Source: Neoakkermansia glycaniphila (GTDB taxonomy: Bacteria > Verrucomicrobiota > Verrucomicrobiia > Verrucomicrobiales > Akkermansiaceae). Taken from it: a stretch of 64,000 nucleotides of DNA. The DNA is taken from NCBI RefSeq assembly GCF_001683795.1, contig NZ_LIGX01000032.1:93067-157066 (forward strand). The letters run 5' to 3'. Below, piece by piece: positions 42,142 to 50,157 of this stretch. The translations under genes were made by a program, and so were the position numbers. The first letter of the stretch is position 1, and each line of letters starts with the position of its first letter. The notes beneath the pieces were generated by a model that made no database searches, was not told the origin of the DNA, and saw only the letters and a list, made by a program, of their open reading frames with translations.

Positions 42142-43347
42142 ATGAAAAATACGTTTTTTTTGATGATGCTTGGAATTGGTGCGGTTAGTGCTAATGTCCA
42201 AGCATCTTCCTTGTACGATGTGACTCCGTCTGTCGGATTGCTGGAATCGTCTCCCCTGAAATGGTCGTTTACCTTATCGGCTGGTTATGACGATAATGTC
42301 AATGCTGTGGCGAAGAGCAATCCGGTTCATGAAAGTTCTTCCTATGTAGGATTCTCGCTGGGTTCTTCCTACTCGAATCAGGATGCGCGGACACAGTTGA
42401 GTTACAATGCCCTGTTGGGGGGTGACGTGTATACGCGCAATATGCACGGGCGTACGGATCAGGTTATCGGCAATTCCAGCTTGTCGATGCAATTGACGCA
42501 TGCGTTCGATTCGACATTGCGGTACACGATGCACAATTCTGTGGCCTATACGCCTGACCCCAACTATGCGGATGGCATTTCCGCTTCCAGGCGCCAGGGA
42601 AATACGTTTACTTTCAATACATCCCATACGGTAGGCAAGAGTTTGGATCCCCGTTGGGCCTTGAATACGAATGTCAGCTATAGCGGTATTCTGTATTCCG
42701 AAAGCGAGTATCAGGATGACAATCGCGAATATGTGAATATTGGGGAAAGTTTGTCTTTCAAGGCTTCAGAACGCACTTCCTATTTGGCCAATGCCAGCGG
42801 ACAATTCGTGTTGCGACAGGAGGGCTATAACAGCCAGAATATTTATACGACAGTGGGTATACAGCACGCGCTGTCTCCTAGGTCCAATGTGTCGATGAAT
42901 GTCGGTACTCAGATAAAGATTCAGCAAGGAGCCGGTACCAAGGTATATCCTACGCTGTCCGGTGGATATAACCGGGTAGTGACGGACAGTATGTCCATCA
43001 GTTGTTATGTTTCCTACAATAATGAAAGCGTAGGCACATATTATGATGGCCGCAATTACGGTTCCAATAGCACATGGCGTTTGGGTGTTAACTGCACTCA
43101 AAAATTGACTCATGTCCTTTCGTTGAATTACGGAGCTTCTGCAATGTTCAGTGATTATTCGGATGGTGAGGCCGGCTTGGGTGATCACAAGGAAACGACT
43201 TACAATTTCAATGTGGGGCTGTCGTGGAGGTTGGACAGATCTTGGTCCGTAGCTGTTGGCTACGCTTACACGAATGCCGATCTTGGCGGTTTTTCCACCC
43301 CTTATACTCGTAACGTATATTCCATCAACACAACTTATACGTTCTAA
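42142..43347 (+). CDS. Outer-membrane beta-barrel protein of the export operon
   Basis: 401 residues. A signal peptide (ending VQASS) is followed by a chain of alternating, aromatic-ended beta strands throughout (for example TLSAGYDDNVNAV, SINTTYTF) ending in the C-terminal Phe that outer-membrane barrels use as an assembly signal. It resembles exopolysaccharide-locus barrels such as EpsL-type proteins. It may be the outer-membrane exit channel or part of it, since the Wza-like partners here look too short to cross that membrane. Visibly lower GC than the core genes (one 60-base sample is 47%). Confidence 0.8.
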   Translation: MKNTFFLMMLGIGAVSANVQASSLYDVTPSVGLLESSPLKWSFTLSAGYDDNVNAVAKSNPVHESSSYVGFSLGSSYSNQDARTQLSYNALLGGDVYTRNMHGRTDQVIGNSSLSMQLTHAFDSTLRYTMHNSVAYTPDPNYADGISASRRQGNTFTFNTSHTVGKSLDPRWALNTNVSYSGILYSESEYQDDNREYVNIGESLSFKASERTSYLANASGQFVLRQEGYNSQNIYTTVGIQHALSPRSNVSMNVGTQIKIQQGAGTKVYPTLSGGYNRVVTDSMSISCYVSYNNESVGTYYDGRNYGSNSTWRLGVNCTQKLTHVLSLNYGASAMFSDYSDGEAGLGDHKETTYNFNVGLSWRLDRSWSVAVGYAYTNADLGGFSTPYTRNVYSINTTYTF

Positions 43348-43364
43348 ATTTTATCATTGTAGCT

Positions 43365-43402
43365 GCCGGACCTTGGGGAAGGTTTCCGGCGGCATCCCTT
43401 TT
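43365..43402 (+). terminator. Weak hairpin between barrel and kinase genes (possible attenuator)
   Basis: Stem GCCGGACCTT and AAGG..TCCGGC with a two-T bulge (43365-43390), followed eight bases later by five T. It may partly terminate transcription or set expression of the downstream genes. Confidence 0.35.
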
Positions 43403-43423
43403 TACTGAATATTCTCTTTATAT

Positions 43424-45637
43424 ATGTCCTCTCCCGCAATAAACCAAAAGTCAGAAGCTTCCTTACATGCAGGCGATTACCTTCAGATTCTTCGCAATAG
43501 ATGGAAAGAAGCGGTGCTTGTTTTTGTACTTGTGTTTGTTGCCGCTGCCGTAGCGACCTATTTGATGCCTCCCAGTTATACGAGCGTCATCAATTTTGAA
43601 ATCAAAAAACCGGGAGCCATTGTTTCCCTGAGCAGAGGCGCGGAAAGGGTGCTTCAGAATAATGCGTCGGAAAATTATATTCCTACGCAATTCGAAATTC
43701 TGGTGTCGGATATGAATCTGATGGCTGTTTCCAAAAAGCTGAATCTGGCCCAGCAATGGCAGACTGATGATGCGACGGCCGCCTCTATTCTGCGAGGGAT
43801 GATTCAAGTGATGCCAGTGCGTGGCAAGGACTTGGTGGATGTCAAGGTGGTCGGATCCGATCCGGCATTGGTTAAGCTTATTTGCGATGCCGTCACCGAA
43901 TGCTACAAGGAAGGACGCGAGGCGCAGGAAAACGAGGTGCTGGATAAGGCGATTGCCACAATTCAAGAGGAATTGACTCGCCGTGAAAATGAACTTCTTG
44001 CCAAGACTGATACGTTGCGCAAGTATATGACGACTAGCGATTATATCGGTCTTTTGAGTGATACTGGCAATACGATTCCTACCACTGTCAATAATGAAGA
44101 GGCTGTACTGACCGAGCGCCGTAACAAACTTTCCGCGTTGGATGATGAGATCACGCAGCTGAAAACGCACATCAACAAGTTGAAGTCGTTGAAAGATTCG
44201 GAGTTGATGGATTATGTGAGGCAAACGGATCTTTTGGCGGAGACGACTCCGGGCAGTTTATCTGTGCGTGAGTTGTATACGCGCTCCCAGACGGAAGAAT
44301 CTACTCTGAGTAAAATGCACATGGACGGCTATGGCGAAAAGCATCCGGCTTTGCTGTCCATGGTACAGGAACACGAGAACACAAAGCAAAAACTGACGGA
44401 AGGACTTGTCGGACTGAAGGATGCTTTGGAACAGACGTTGTCGTTGAAGGAAGAAGGCCGCAAGAGTATCAAAAGGGCTTTTGATGAGGTCACGGAAATC
44501 GTCAGAAACAAGACGCAGTCCGATATTCTGGTGATGTCGGCTATTCGCGATTACCGAACGGAGAAAAGCCGTTATGAAGATCTGGAGAACGAGTATATCA
44601 ATCAGACGATGAATCGCCGTGCAAGCCGTCCGATTATCCAGATTCATACACAGGCGCGCGAGGCGAAAGTGCCAAGCTCACCGAACGTCAAGATGAACCT
44701 GATCCTCGGTGCTGTGGTCGGCGTCGTATTCGGTATCGGCGTAGCGTTCCTTCTCAATTATATGGATACGTCTGTCAAGACGCTGGAAGATGTGGAGCGC
44801 AATCTCAATCTGCCCGTGCTTGGTGTGATTCCGCAGGATATCGGTTTGCTGCATTTGATGAACGGAAGCAGCCCCGATGCGGAAGCTTACCGTATTCTCC
44901 GTACGAATATCGAACTGAAGCGCAAGGATACTAATGTGGTGACTCTTGCTTTGGTGTCCGGCAATGCAGGTGAAGGCAAGACGACGACCTTGTGCAATTT
45001 GGCTTATGTATTTGCGCAGGGTGGTTTCAGTACGTTGATGATCGATGCCGACCTTCGCCGCTCGAAGCTGGCCGAATACAACGATGTGGAATGCGAATAC
45101 GGTTTGTCCAATTTCCTGACGAGTGACCTGGCTCTGCAGGATGTGATCTTGCAGACGCATGTGGACAATTTGTATATTCTGCCTGCAGGCCCGACTCCTT
45201 CCGATGCTTCCGGCGTTTTGAATTCGTATCGCATGCGCGAATTGCTGGATGAAGTGCGCCGCCGCTTCGATATTGTTCTGATTGACAGTCCTCCCGTGCT
45301 TGGCGTCAGCGATGCATCCCTGATTGTCAGCAAAGCCGATGCGACAATCATGGTGGTACAGCCTCGCAAGTTGCCGATGAAGGCTTTGGTGCGTGAGAAG
45401 ATGGTGATCGAGAATGCCGGTGGCCACTTGATGGGGGTTGTGATGAATAATGTCGATATTTCCGGTGATACGCAGTATCAATATTACACGACATATTATT
45501 CGTACTATTCACCCACGGAGGGCGTCGAACCTTCGGCTGCTCTCAATCCTTTACCCGTTACTTCCCGTTCTTCGAAGCGTTCCGAGGTTGCGAAAAAAAC
45601 GGAATCGACGGATCAGCCCGGGGACGATCTCTATTAA
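43424..45637 (+). CDS. Wzc-like polysaccharide tyrosine autokinase
   Basis: 737 residues. The N-terminal Wzz-type domain has membrane segments near 30-50 and 425-445 (AVVGVVFGIGVAFLLNYMD) around a long periplasmic coiled coil. The C-terminal cytoplasmic BY-kinase has Walker A GNAGEGKTT (Lys519), Walker A' DADLRRSK (Asp541) and Walker B VLIDSPP. A Tyr-rich autophosphorylation cluster is at 685-695 (YQYYTTYYSYY), with another Tyr at the end. Such kinases control chain length and polysaccharide export. It is the core of this operon. Confidence 0.93.
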   Translation: MSSPAINQKSEASLHAGDYLQILRNRWKEAVLVFVLVFVAAAVATYLMPPSYTSVINFEIKKPGAIVSLSRGAERVLQNNASENYIPTQFEILVSDMNLMAVSKKLNLAQQWQTDDATAASILRGMIQVMPVRGKDLVDVKVVGSDPALVKLICDAVTECYKEGREAQENEVLDKAIATIQEELTRRENELLAKTDTLRKYMTTSDYIGLLSDTGNTIPTTVNNEEAVLTERRNKLSALDDEITQLKTHINKLKSLKDSELMDYVRQTDLLAETTPGSLSVRELYTRSQTEESTLSKMHMDGYGEKHPALLSMVQEHENTKQKLTEGLVGLKDALEQTLSLKEEGRKSIKRAFDEVTEIVRNKTQSDILVMSAIRDYRTEKSRYEDLENEYINQTMNRRASRPIIQIHTQAREAKVPSSPNVKMNLILGAVVGVVFGIGVAFLLNYMDTSVKTLEDVERNLNLPVLGVIPQDIGLLHLMNGSSPDAEAYRILRTNIELKRKDTNVVTLALVSGNAGEGKTTTLCNLAYVFAQGGFSTLMIDADLRRSKLAEYNDVECEYGLSNFLTSDLALQDVILQTHVDNLYILPAGPTPSDASGVLNSYRMRELLDEVRRRFDIVLIDSPPVLGVSDASLIVSKADATIMVVQPRKLPMKALVREKMVIENAGGHLMGVVMNNVDISGDTQYQYYTTYYSYYSPTEGVEPSAALNPLPVTSRSSKRSEVAKKTESTDQPGDDLY

Positions 45638-45661
45638 TCTGAAAACAATCCATATACCATC

Positions 45662-46267
45662 ATGAAACATTTGTTGCAAATTATCTGTTGTGTTGTGTTC
45701 TGTTCGTTGTCGTTTTCCGCCAAGGCTCAGGATGTGGAACCTCGTGCCGTACCTAACGGTTTCGTCACGATCGAAGCGAAAAATCTTCCGGGAAGCGATA
45801 CGACCATTGTCAGCGGCAAGTACCAGCTGGACAGCAAAGGCACTGTACAGATGCCCTATTTGTCCGGTACGATCAGTCTTTCCGGCAAGACGGGCCGGCA
45901 GATCCAAAATGCGCTGACGGAAGCTTACAAGAAGGAAAAGATTTATACTTCTCCCGTTTTTTCGGTTGTAGTCGATAGTATTGAGCACCAAGGTGTCGGT
46001 GTCCGTTATGTCCACGTGACAGGGGCAGTGGGCAGTAAGAGGAATTTGCCCTACCGTCCGGAGTTGACTTTGATTGAGGCCTTGATCGAATGTGGTGACA
46101 TTACCGATTTCGGATCGCGGTATATTTTAGTAACCCGCAATGGCGTGACCAAGCAGTACGACTATTTCAGTACGCGCGACAGAGGTGTGAAACTTTTTCC
46201 TGGTGATGTGATTTTTGTGAAAGAGCGCGGATTTACGGAAGGACGTGAGAAAACATTGCTTCCGTAG
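45662..46267 (+). CDS. Short Wza-like polysaccharide export protein, copy 1
   Basis: 201 residues. A Sec signal peptide (cleavage after SAKA) is followed by a polysaccharide-export domain (VSGKYQLDSKGTVQMPYL, GKTGRQIQNALTEAY) and an SLBB-like strand region (VTGAVGSKRNLPY). Unlike E. coli Wza it has no lipobox Cys and lacks the extra SLBB domains and C-terminal helix that spans the outer membrane. It may form a periplasmic ring under the barrel protein. A near-identical paralogue follows 54 nt downstream. Confidence 0.88.
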   Translation: MKHLLQIICCVVFCSLSFSAKAQDVEPRAVPNGFVTIEAKNLPGSDTTIVSGKYQLDSKGTVQMPYLSGTISLSGKTGRQIQNALTEAYKKEKIYTSPVFSVVVDSIEHQGVGVRYVHVTGAVGSKRNLPYRPELTLIEALIECGDITDFGSRYILVTRNGVTKQYDYFSTRDRGVKLFPGDVIFVKERGFTEGREKTLLP

Positions 46268-46321
46268 TCTGTGTGCCATATGCGGAATCGAGAAGCCTGC
46301 AATCTTTGCCATCTTGTCAGT

Positions 46322-46921
46322 ATGAAACAGTTCCTTGCAGTTATTTGTTGCGTTCTGTTCTGCGTTCTGCCATTTTCCGTCAGGGCACAGGATGTGGAGC
46401 CTCGCGCCATTCCCGGCGGTTTTATTCATATCGAGGCTAAAAATTTGCCAGGTAGCGATGTCTCCGTTGTGAGCGGCAAGTACCAGCTTGATAACAAAGG
46501 CACGGTGAGGATGCCCTATTTATCCGCTCCGATCGCTTTTGCGGGCAAGACTGGAAGGCAGATTCAGGATGCTTTGACGGCGGCGTATCAGAAGGAAAAG
46601 GTGTATACAACACCTGTTTTTTCCGTCGTTGTGGATTCCAAGGAAGTTCCAGGCGAACGGTTCGTTCATGTGACGGGCGCGGTCGGCAGTAAAAAGAATT
46701 TGCCGTATCGTGCCGAGTTGACTCTGATTGAGGCCTTGATCGAGTGCGGCGATATTACGGATTTCGGTTCTCGACATATTCTGGTAACCCGGAACGGAGT
46801 GACTAAAGAGTATGATTATTTCAGTACCCGCGACAGAGATATCAAGCTTTTTCCGGGAGATACGATTTTTGTGCGGGAGAGGAAAGTGACGGAGCAGCGA
46901 TCAAAGACCCTGCTGCCGTAA
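46322..46921 (+). CDS. Short Wza-like polysaccharide export protein, copy 2
   Basis: 199 residues from ATG 46322. It parallels copy 1 through its whole length, with the same signal-peptide type (SVRAQDVEPRA), domain order and C-terminus (KTLLP). The stretch LIEALIECGDITDFGSR is identical in both, and the sequence between about residues 100 and 175 is most alike. This looks like a tandem duplication. It ends the operon at a clear terminator. Confidence 0.88.
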   Translation: MKQFLAVICCVLFCVLPFSVRAQDVEPRAIPGGFIHIEAKNLPGSDVSVVSGKYQLDNKGTVRMPYLSAPIAFAGKTGRQIQDALTAAYQKEKVYTTPVFSVVVDSKEVPGERFVHVTGAVGSKKNLPYRAELTLIEALIECGDITDFGSRHILVTRNGVTKEYDYFSTRDRDIKLFPGDTIFVRERKVTEQRSKTLLP

Positions 46922-46932
46922 TATGGTTTCCC

Positions 46933-46965
46933 AAACCGCTTTTCATGAGAAGGGGCGGTTTTTTC
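46933..46965 (+). terminator. Terminator of the polysaccharide-export operon
   Basis: Seven-bp arms AAACCGC (46933-46939) and complement (46955-46961), extended by CTTTT/AAGGG-like pairing, ending in six T. It finishes 23 nt before the next ATG. Confidence 0.75.
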
Positions 46966-46987
46966 GTTTGTGCGCCCTGATTGTTTC

Positions 46988-48097
46988 ATGAAGAGAGTTC
47001 TCATATTGACGGCCGGTTACGGTGACGGGCACAATAGCGCGGCTCGGGCCGTAGGCGAGGTTTTGCAAGAGAGCGCTGAGGTGAGGGTTTGCGATGTATG
47101 CGCCGAAGCGCTGCCGGAAGTGTTCAAGTGGACGAAGCGTTTGTATTTGTGGATGACGGCCCGTGTGCCGTGGCTTTGGAGGTGCCTGTACGATTTGTCG
47201 GATACTTCCGACTGGTCGGGCGGTGTGCCTCCCGGTCTGGGGCCTGTGGCTGTGAGGCTCCGGGTTATGCTTGACGAGTGGAAGCCTGATGCTGTGGTGT
47301 GTACATTTCCGTTGTATCCTTACCTGTTGGATGTCTTGTTCCGCCAGGGTGTTCACAGGGTGCCCTATATGACGGTGGTGACGGATTCTTTGGCGATCAG
47401 CCGCACATGGCTGGAGTCGGATGCCCGGTTGTTTGCGGTTTCCGATGAGGGCACAAGGAGTTTGCTGGTGGAGGAGAAGGGGATTGCACCCGATAGAGTC
47501 GTTGTGACGCATTTTCCCGTGTCTCCCAAGGTGCATGCGGGGGACGAGGCGAAGTCCTGGTGTGCCGGGCAAGCGTTCAAGGTGTTGTATGTGCCGCAGG
47601 GAAGGCCTTCTCTGGTGGAAGAGGAGCTTGTCGCCATGCTGGATGCTGCTCCTGAGGTGCGTGTGACGGTTGTGCTGGGGCACAAGGTGCGGCGGTTGTA
47701 CCGGGCCGTGCATGGTGCGGCTTTGCGTGCGGGCAGGGATCGCGTGCGTATTTTGGGGTGGACGCATCGTATGCCGCAGTTGCTGGCATCACACCATGTT
47801 CTGGTCGGTAAGGCTGGAGGTGCCAGTGTGCACGAGGCGTTGGCTGCAGAGGTGCCTGTGCTGGTGAATCATTTTGTTCCGGGCCAGGAGGAAGGGAATA
47901 CGGAGTTGTTGCACCGTTTGGGTGGCGGCCGGTTTGTTTCTACTCCTGCCGAGCTGCGTCGTGCATTGCAATTCCTGCTGGATCAGGACGGAAGTGCCTG
48001 GAGCGTGATGAAGCAGCGCTTGCATCAGGCGCGGATGAAGGGCGGTGCTGCGCACATTGCGGAACTGGTTCAACAATTGGATGATTTTCACGTATGA
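46988..48097 (+). CDS. MGDG-synthase-like lipid glycosyltransferase
   Basis: 369 residues from ATG 46988. N-terminal membrane-lipid-binding motif GYGDGHNSAARAV is typical of the MGDG synthase / processive diacylglycerol glucosyltransferase family (GT28). The C-terminal nucleotide-sugar site is HHVLVGKAGGASVHEALA with VNHFVPGQEEGN. It likely adds a sugar to diacylglycerol at the inner leaflet, or acts in envelope glycan synthesis; the sugar is not predictable. It overlaps coaX by 4 nt, and an intrinsic terminator lies just ahead of it. Confidence 0.85.
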   Translation: MKRVLILTAGYGDGHNSAARAVGEVLQESAEVRVCDVCAEALPEVFKWTKRLYLWMTARVPWLWRCLYDLSDTSDWSGGVPPGLGPVAVRLRVMLDEWKPDAVVCTFPLYPYLLDVLFRQGVHRVPYMTVVTDSLAISRTWLESDARLFAVSDEGTRSLLVEEKGIAPDRVVVTHFPVSPKVHAGDEAKSWCAGQAFKVLYVPQGRPSLVEEELVAMLDAAPEVRVTVVLGHKVRRLYRAVHGAALRAGRDRVRILGWTHRMPQLLASHHVLVGKAGGASVHEALAAEVPVLVNHFVPGQEEGNTELLHRLGGGRFVSTPAELRRALQFLLDQDGSAWSVMKQRLHQARMKGGAAHIAELVQQLDDFHV

Positions 48098-48828
48098 TTT
48101 ATCTGTTGATCGATAATTCCAATACGAGGACGAAGTTCGTCCTTTCTTCGCCGGAAGGTTTGCTGGATAAGCGCTGCATGATTCCGACGAGGGAGTTGTG
48201 CGGGGAGCGGCTTGCCTTGGCTTTGGAGGGGTGGAAGTACGATTTTGCGCTGATTTGTTCAGTCGTGCCTCGAGTGGCGGAGGTTTTATGCGATTGGTTG
48301 TCGTGTCCGTTCCATGTGCTGAGCTGCGAATCCAATCTGGGGATCGGAATCCGGTATCCGTTGCCGAAACAGATTGGGGCGGACCGTTTGGCGAATGCAG
48401 TGGGTGTAGTGGCGTATTACGGTGCACCGAGCGTGGTTGTCGATTTCGGAACAGCGGTGACGTTCGATGTGGTCAGCGACGACGGATTTTACCTTGGAGG
48501 TGTGATTGCTCCCGGTCTCGCATCAATGGGGGATTATCTGGTGAGGAATACGGCGCTTCTGCCTGCGGTGGATCCTCGAGAACCCGATTGCGCCATTGGG
48601 AAGAGTACGGAGCAGGCTATTCATGCCGGATCGATTTACGGGTACCGGGGCTTGGTGAAGGAGATTCTCGTGCGTATCGAAGAGGAGATGCCGGGGCGCC
48701 CGTATGTGGTGGCGACGGGAGGTGATGCCGAGCTGATTGCAAAGGGCGTTTCCCGTATCGATGCTGTGGACGGCAATATTACGCTAAACGGTATGCGACT
48801 TGTAGCTAATTTGAATGTTCAAGGCTGA
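48094..48828 (+). CDS. coaX: Type III pantothenate kinase
   Basis: 244 residues. Phosphorylates pantothenate in CoA synthesis. CoaX motifs: LLIDNSNTRTKFVL (phosphate loop), PKQIGADRLANAVG, VVDFGTAVTFDVV and LGGVIAPGL. The Thr/Asn loop near the start (DNSNTRT) replaces the more usual DxGNTxxK. It starts within the end of the glycosyltransferase gene (ATGA overlap) and stops 3 bp from the convergent crcB gene. Confidence 0.93.
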   Translation: MIYLLIDNSNTRTKFVLSSPEGLLDKRCMIPTRELCGERLALALEGWKYDFALICSVVPRVAEVLCDWLSCPFHVLSCESNLGIGIRYPLPKQIGADRLANAVGVVAYYGAPSVVVDFGTAVTFDVVSDDGFYLGGVIAPGLASMGDYLVRNTALLPAVDPREPDCAIGKSTEQAIHAGSIYGYRGLVKEILVRIEEEMPGRPYVVATGGDAELIAKGVSRIDAVDGNITLNGMRLVANLNVQG

Positions 48829-48831
48829 CAT

Positions 48832-49215
48832 TCAGCGTGTAGCGAGATAACCGGAGGCGGCGAGGAGGTAACCGCCTAGGACGGAGGCCAGTGCAAGGAG
48901 CAGCCCTGTTTTGCTTTCGCCCATCAGCGACAGTTTGGCAAGCTGCAGGGCGAAGGTGGAGAAGGTGGTGAAGCCTCCGAGGATGCCGGTAACGAGTAGG
49001 GGAGAGAGCCATGGCGCCGCCTGCTGATGCCTGCCGAGCCAACCGGCCAGCAATCCGAGGAGCAGGCAGCCGAAGAGGTTGATCATGAGTATGCTCCATG
49101 GGCGCCCGTCATCCCATGGAAAGATGCGGACGATGCCGAATTCCATCAGGTAGCGCATGCTTGCTCCGATGCCTCCGCCGATGAAAACGAGTAGTAGGGA
49201 TGTTCCTGCAGCCAT
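48832..49215 (-). CDS. crcB: Fluoride channel CrcB/Fluc
   Basis: 127 residues, four membrane helices. Signature GGGIGASMRYLME, INLFGCLLLG and GILGGFTTFSTF (the Phe box and Ser/Thr track of the pore). Exports fluoride as a dimer. I found no fluoride riboswitch in the 87 bp upstream. Confidence 0.93.
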   Translation of the reverse strand: MAAGTSLLLVFIGGGIGASMRYLMEFGIVRIFPWDDGRPWSILMINLFGCLLLGLLAGWLGRHQQAAPWLSPLLVTGILGGFTTFSTFALQLAKLSLMGESKTGLLLALASVLGGYLLAASGYLATR

Positions 49216-49249
49216 GACCCAAAAAATGTTCAGGTGATTGAAATATGTG

Positions 49250-49278
49250 TTGCCTTTGCTAGGGGCGTAAGGTAGTAT
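49250..49278 (+). promoter_or_regulatory. Promoter of acpP
   Basis: TTGCCT (49250-49255), 17 bp, TAGTAT (49273-49278); ATG at 49303. Confidence 0.6.
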
Positions 49279-49302
49279 GAAGCCACTTCAAATACAAATA
49301 CT

Positions 49303-49542
49303 ATGTCTGACAGCATTGAATCCCAAGTGAAAGACATCATCGTCGAACAGCTCGGCGTTGAACCCGAAAAAGTGACCACAGATGCCAAGTTTATTGATGA
49401 TCTGGGCGCCGATTCTCTGGACACCGTCGAACTCGTTATGACTTTCGAAGAGAAATTCGGCATCGAAGTGCCGGACGAAGAAGCCGAAGGCCTCAAGTCC
49501 GTTGCTGATGTTGTCGCATACATTGAGAAAGCCAAAGCGTAA
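49303..49542 (+). CDS. acpP: Acyl carrier protein
   Basis: 79 residues, four-helix ACP. Ser38 in [12 protein letters not shown] takes the 4'-phosphopantetheine arm. Highly acidic, as expected. Usual partners fabD, fabG and fabF are absent; it is a separate transcription unit with a strong terminator. Confidence 0.97.
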   Translation: MSDSIESQVKDIIVEQLGVEPEKVTTDAKFIDDLGADSLDTVELVMTFEEKFGIEVPDEEAEGLKSVADVVAYIEKAKA

Positions 49543-49567
49543 TAGCTGAACACTAGATCAAGTCTTC

Positions 49568-49608
49568 GGGCGGTTCCTCTCTGAATTCATGAGGGAACCG
49601 CCCTTTTA
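49568..49608 (+). terminator. Terminator of acpP
   Basis: Long stem GGGCGGTTCC (49568-49577) and GAACCGCCC-type complement (49594-49603) ending in TTTTA. Confidence 0.85.
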
Positions 49609-49623
49609 CCCTCTGGCGATACT

Positions 49624-50157
49624 ATGCCGTCGATACCCGACGAAGAGATGGAGTATGCTCTTGAGAACACTCATGTTCTCTACGAGCCTGCCCGGCGTAT
49701 CGATACTTTCGGGGATACCCGGTTCGATTTTATCCTTTTGTCCGAACCCATGGATGCCGTGGGGATGTGTCGCGTGCGTTCGGGTCATGTAGAAGCACAG
49801 AGGCCGAAGATTATCAGGCCGGAGGCTTATCGCGATCTGGAAGTGGAGGGATTCGGCGCTCATGGCAGGCAGTTTTTCGACTGGTTGAAGGCCCGGGGCG
49901 CCAAGTTGCAGATGCTGCTTCAATACGGTTTCCGGTTCAGCCGGTCGGATGTGCAGGAGGTGCTGCTGCACGAGAATATGGCAGATGTGCGGGGCCGGGT
50001 GGTGGATGAAGCCTTGCATTCCGGGAATGCTCTGCGTGTGGTGTTGGAAGGAGTGGATGACGATTGGGAGATATGCCTGTTGAAGTTTACCCTTGAAATG
50101 GTTCAAAAGTCTCATGAAATCAATATTTTCGATTTTCGCCGCAAAGGCCTGCTTTAG
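49624..50157 (+). CDS. Conserved protein of unknown function
   Basis: 177 residues from ATG 49624. Predicted soluble, no signal peptide or membrane helix. It looks well folded (mixed alpha/beta; segments FDFILLSEPMDAVGMCRV, LKARGAKLQMLLQYGF) but I do not recognise the family. The last 44 nt overlap the next gene's start, so the four genes 49624-53006 probably form an operon, and the product may work with the LysM protein. Confidence 0.7.
   Translation: MPSIPDEEMEYALENTHVLYEPARRIDTFGDTRFDFILLSEPMDAVGMCRVRSGHVEAQRPKIIRPEAYRDLEVEGFGAHGRQFFDWLKARGAKLQMLLQYGFRFSRSDVQEVLLHENMADVRGRVVDEALHSGNALRVVLEGVDDDWEICLLKFTLEMVQKSHEINIFDFRRKGLL

Noticed and set aside
46121..46950. Possible fused single gene from the two Wza-like copies
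   Set aside because: Copy 1 has a clear TAG stop at 46265-46267, and copy 2 has its own signal peptide and ATG.
49216..49302. Fluoride riboswitch upstream of crcB
   Set aside because: I looked for the conserved pseudoknot elements and did not see them in the 87 bp upstream.
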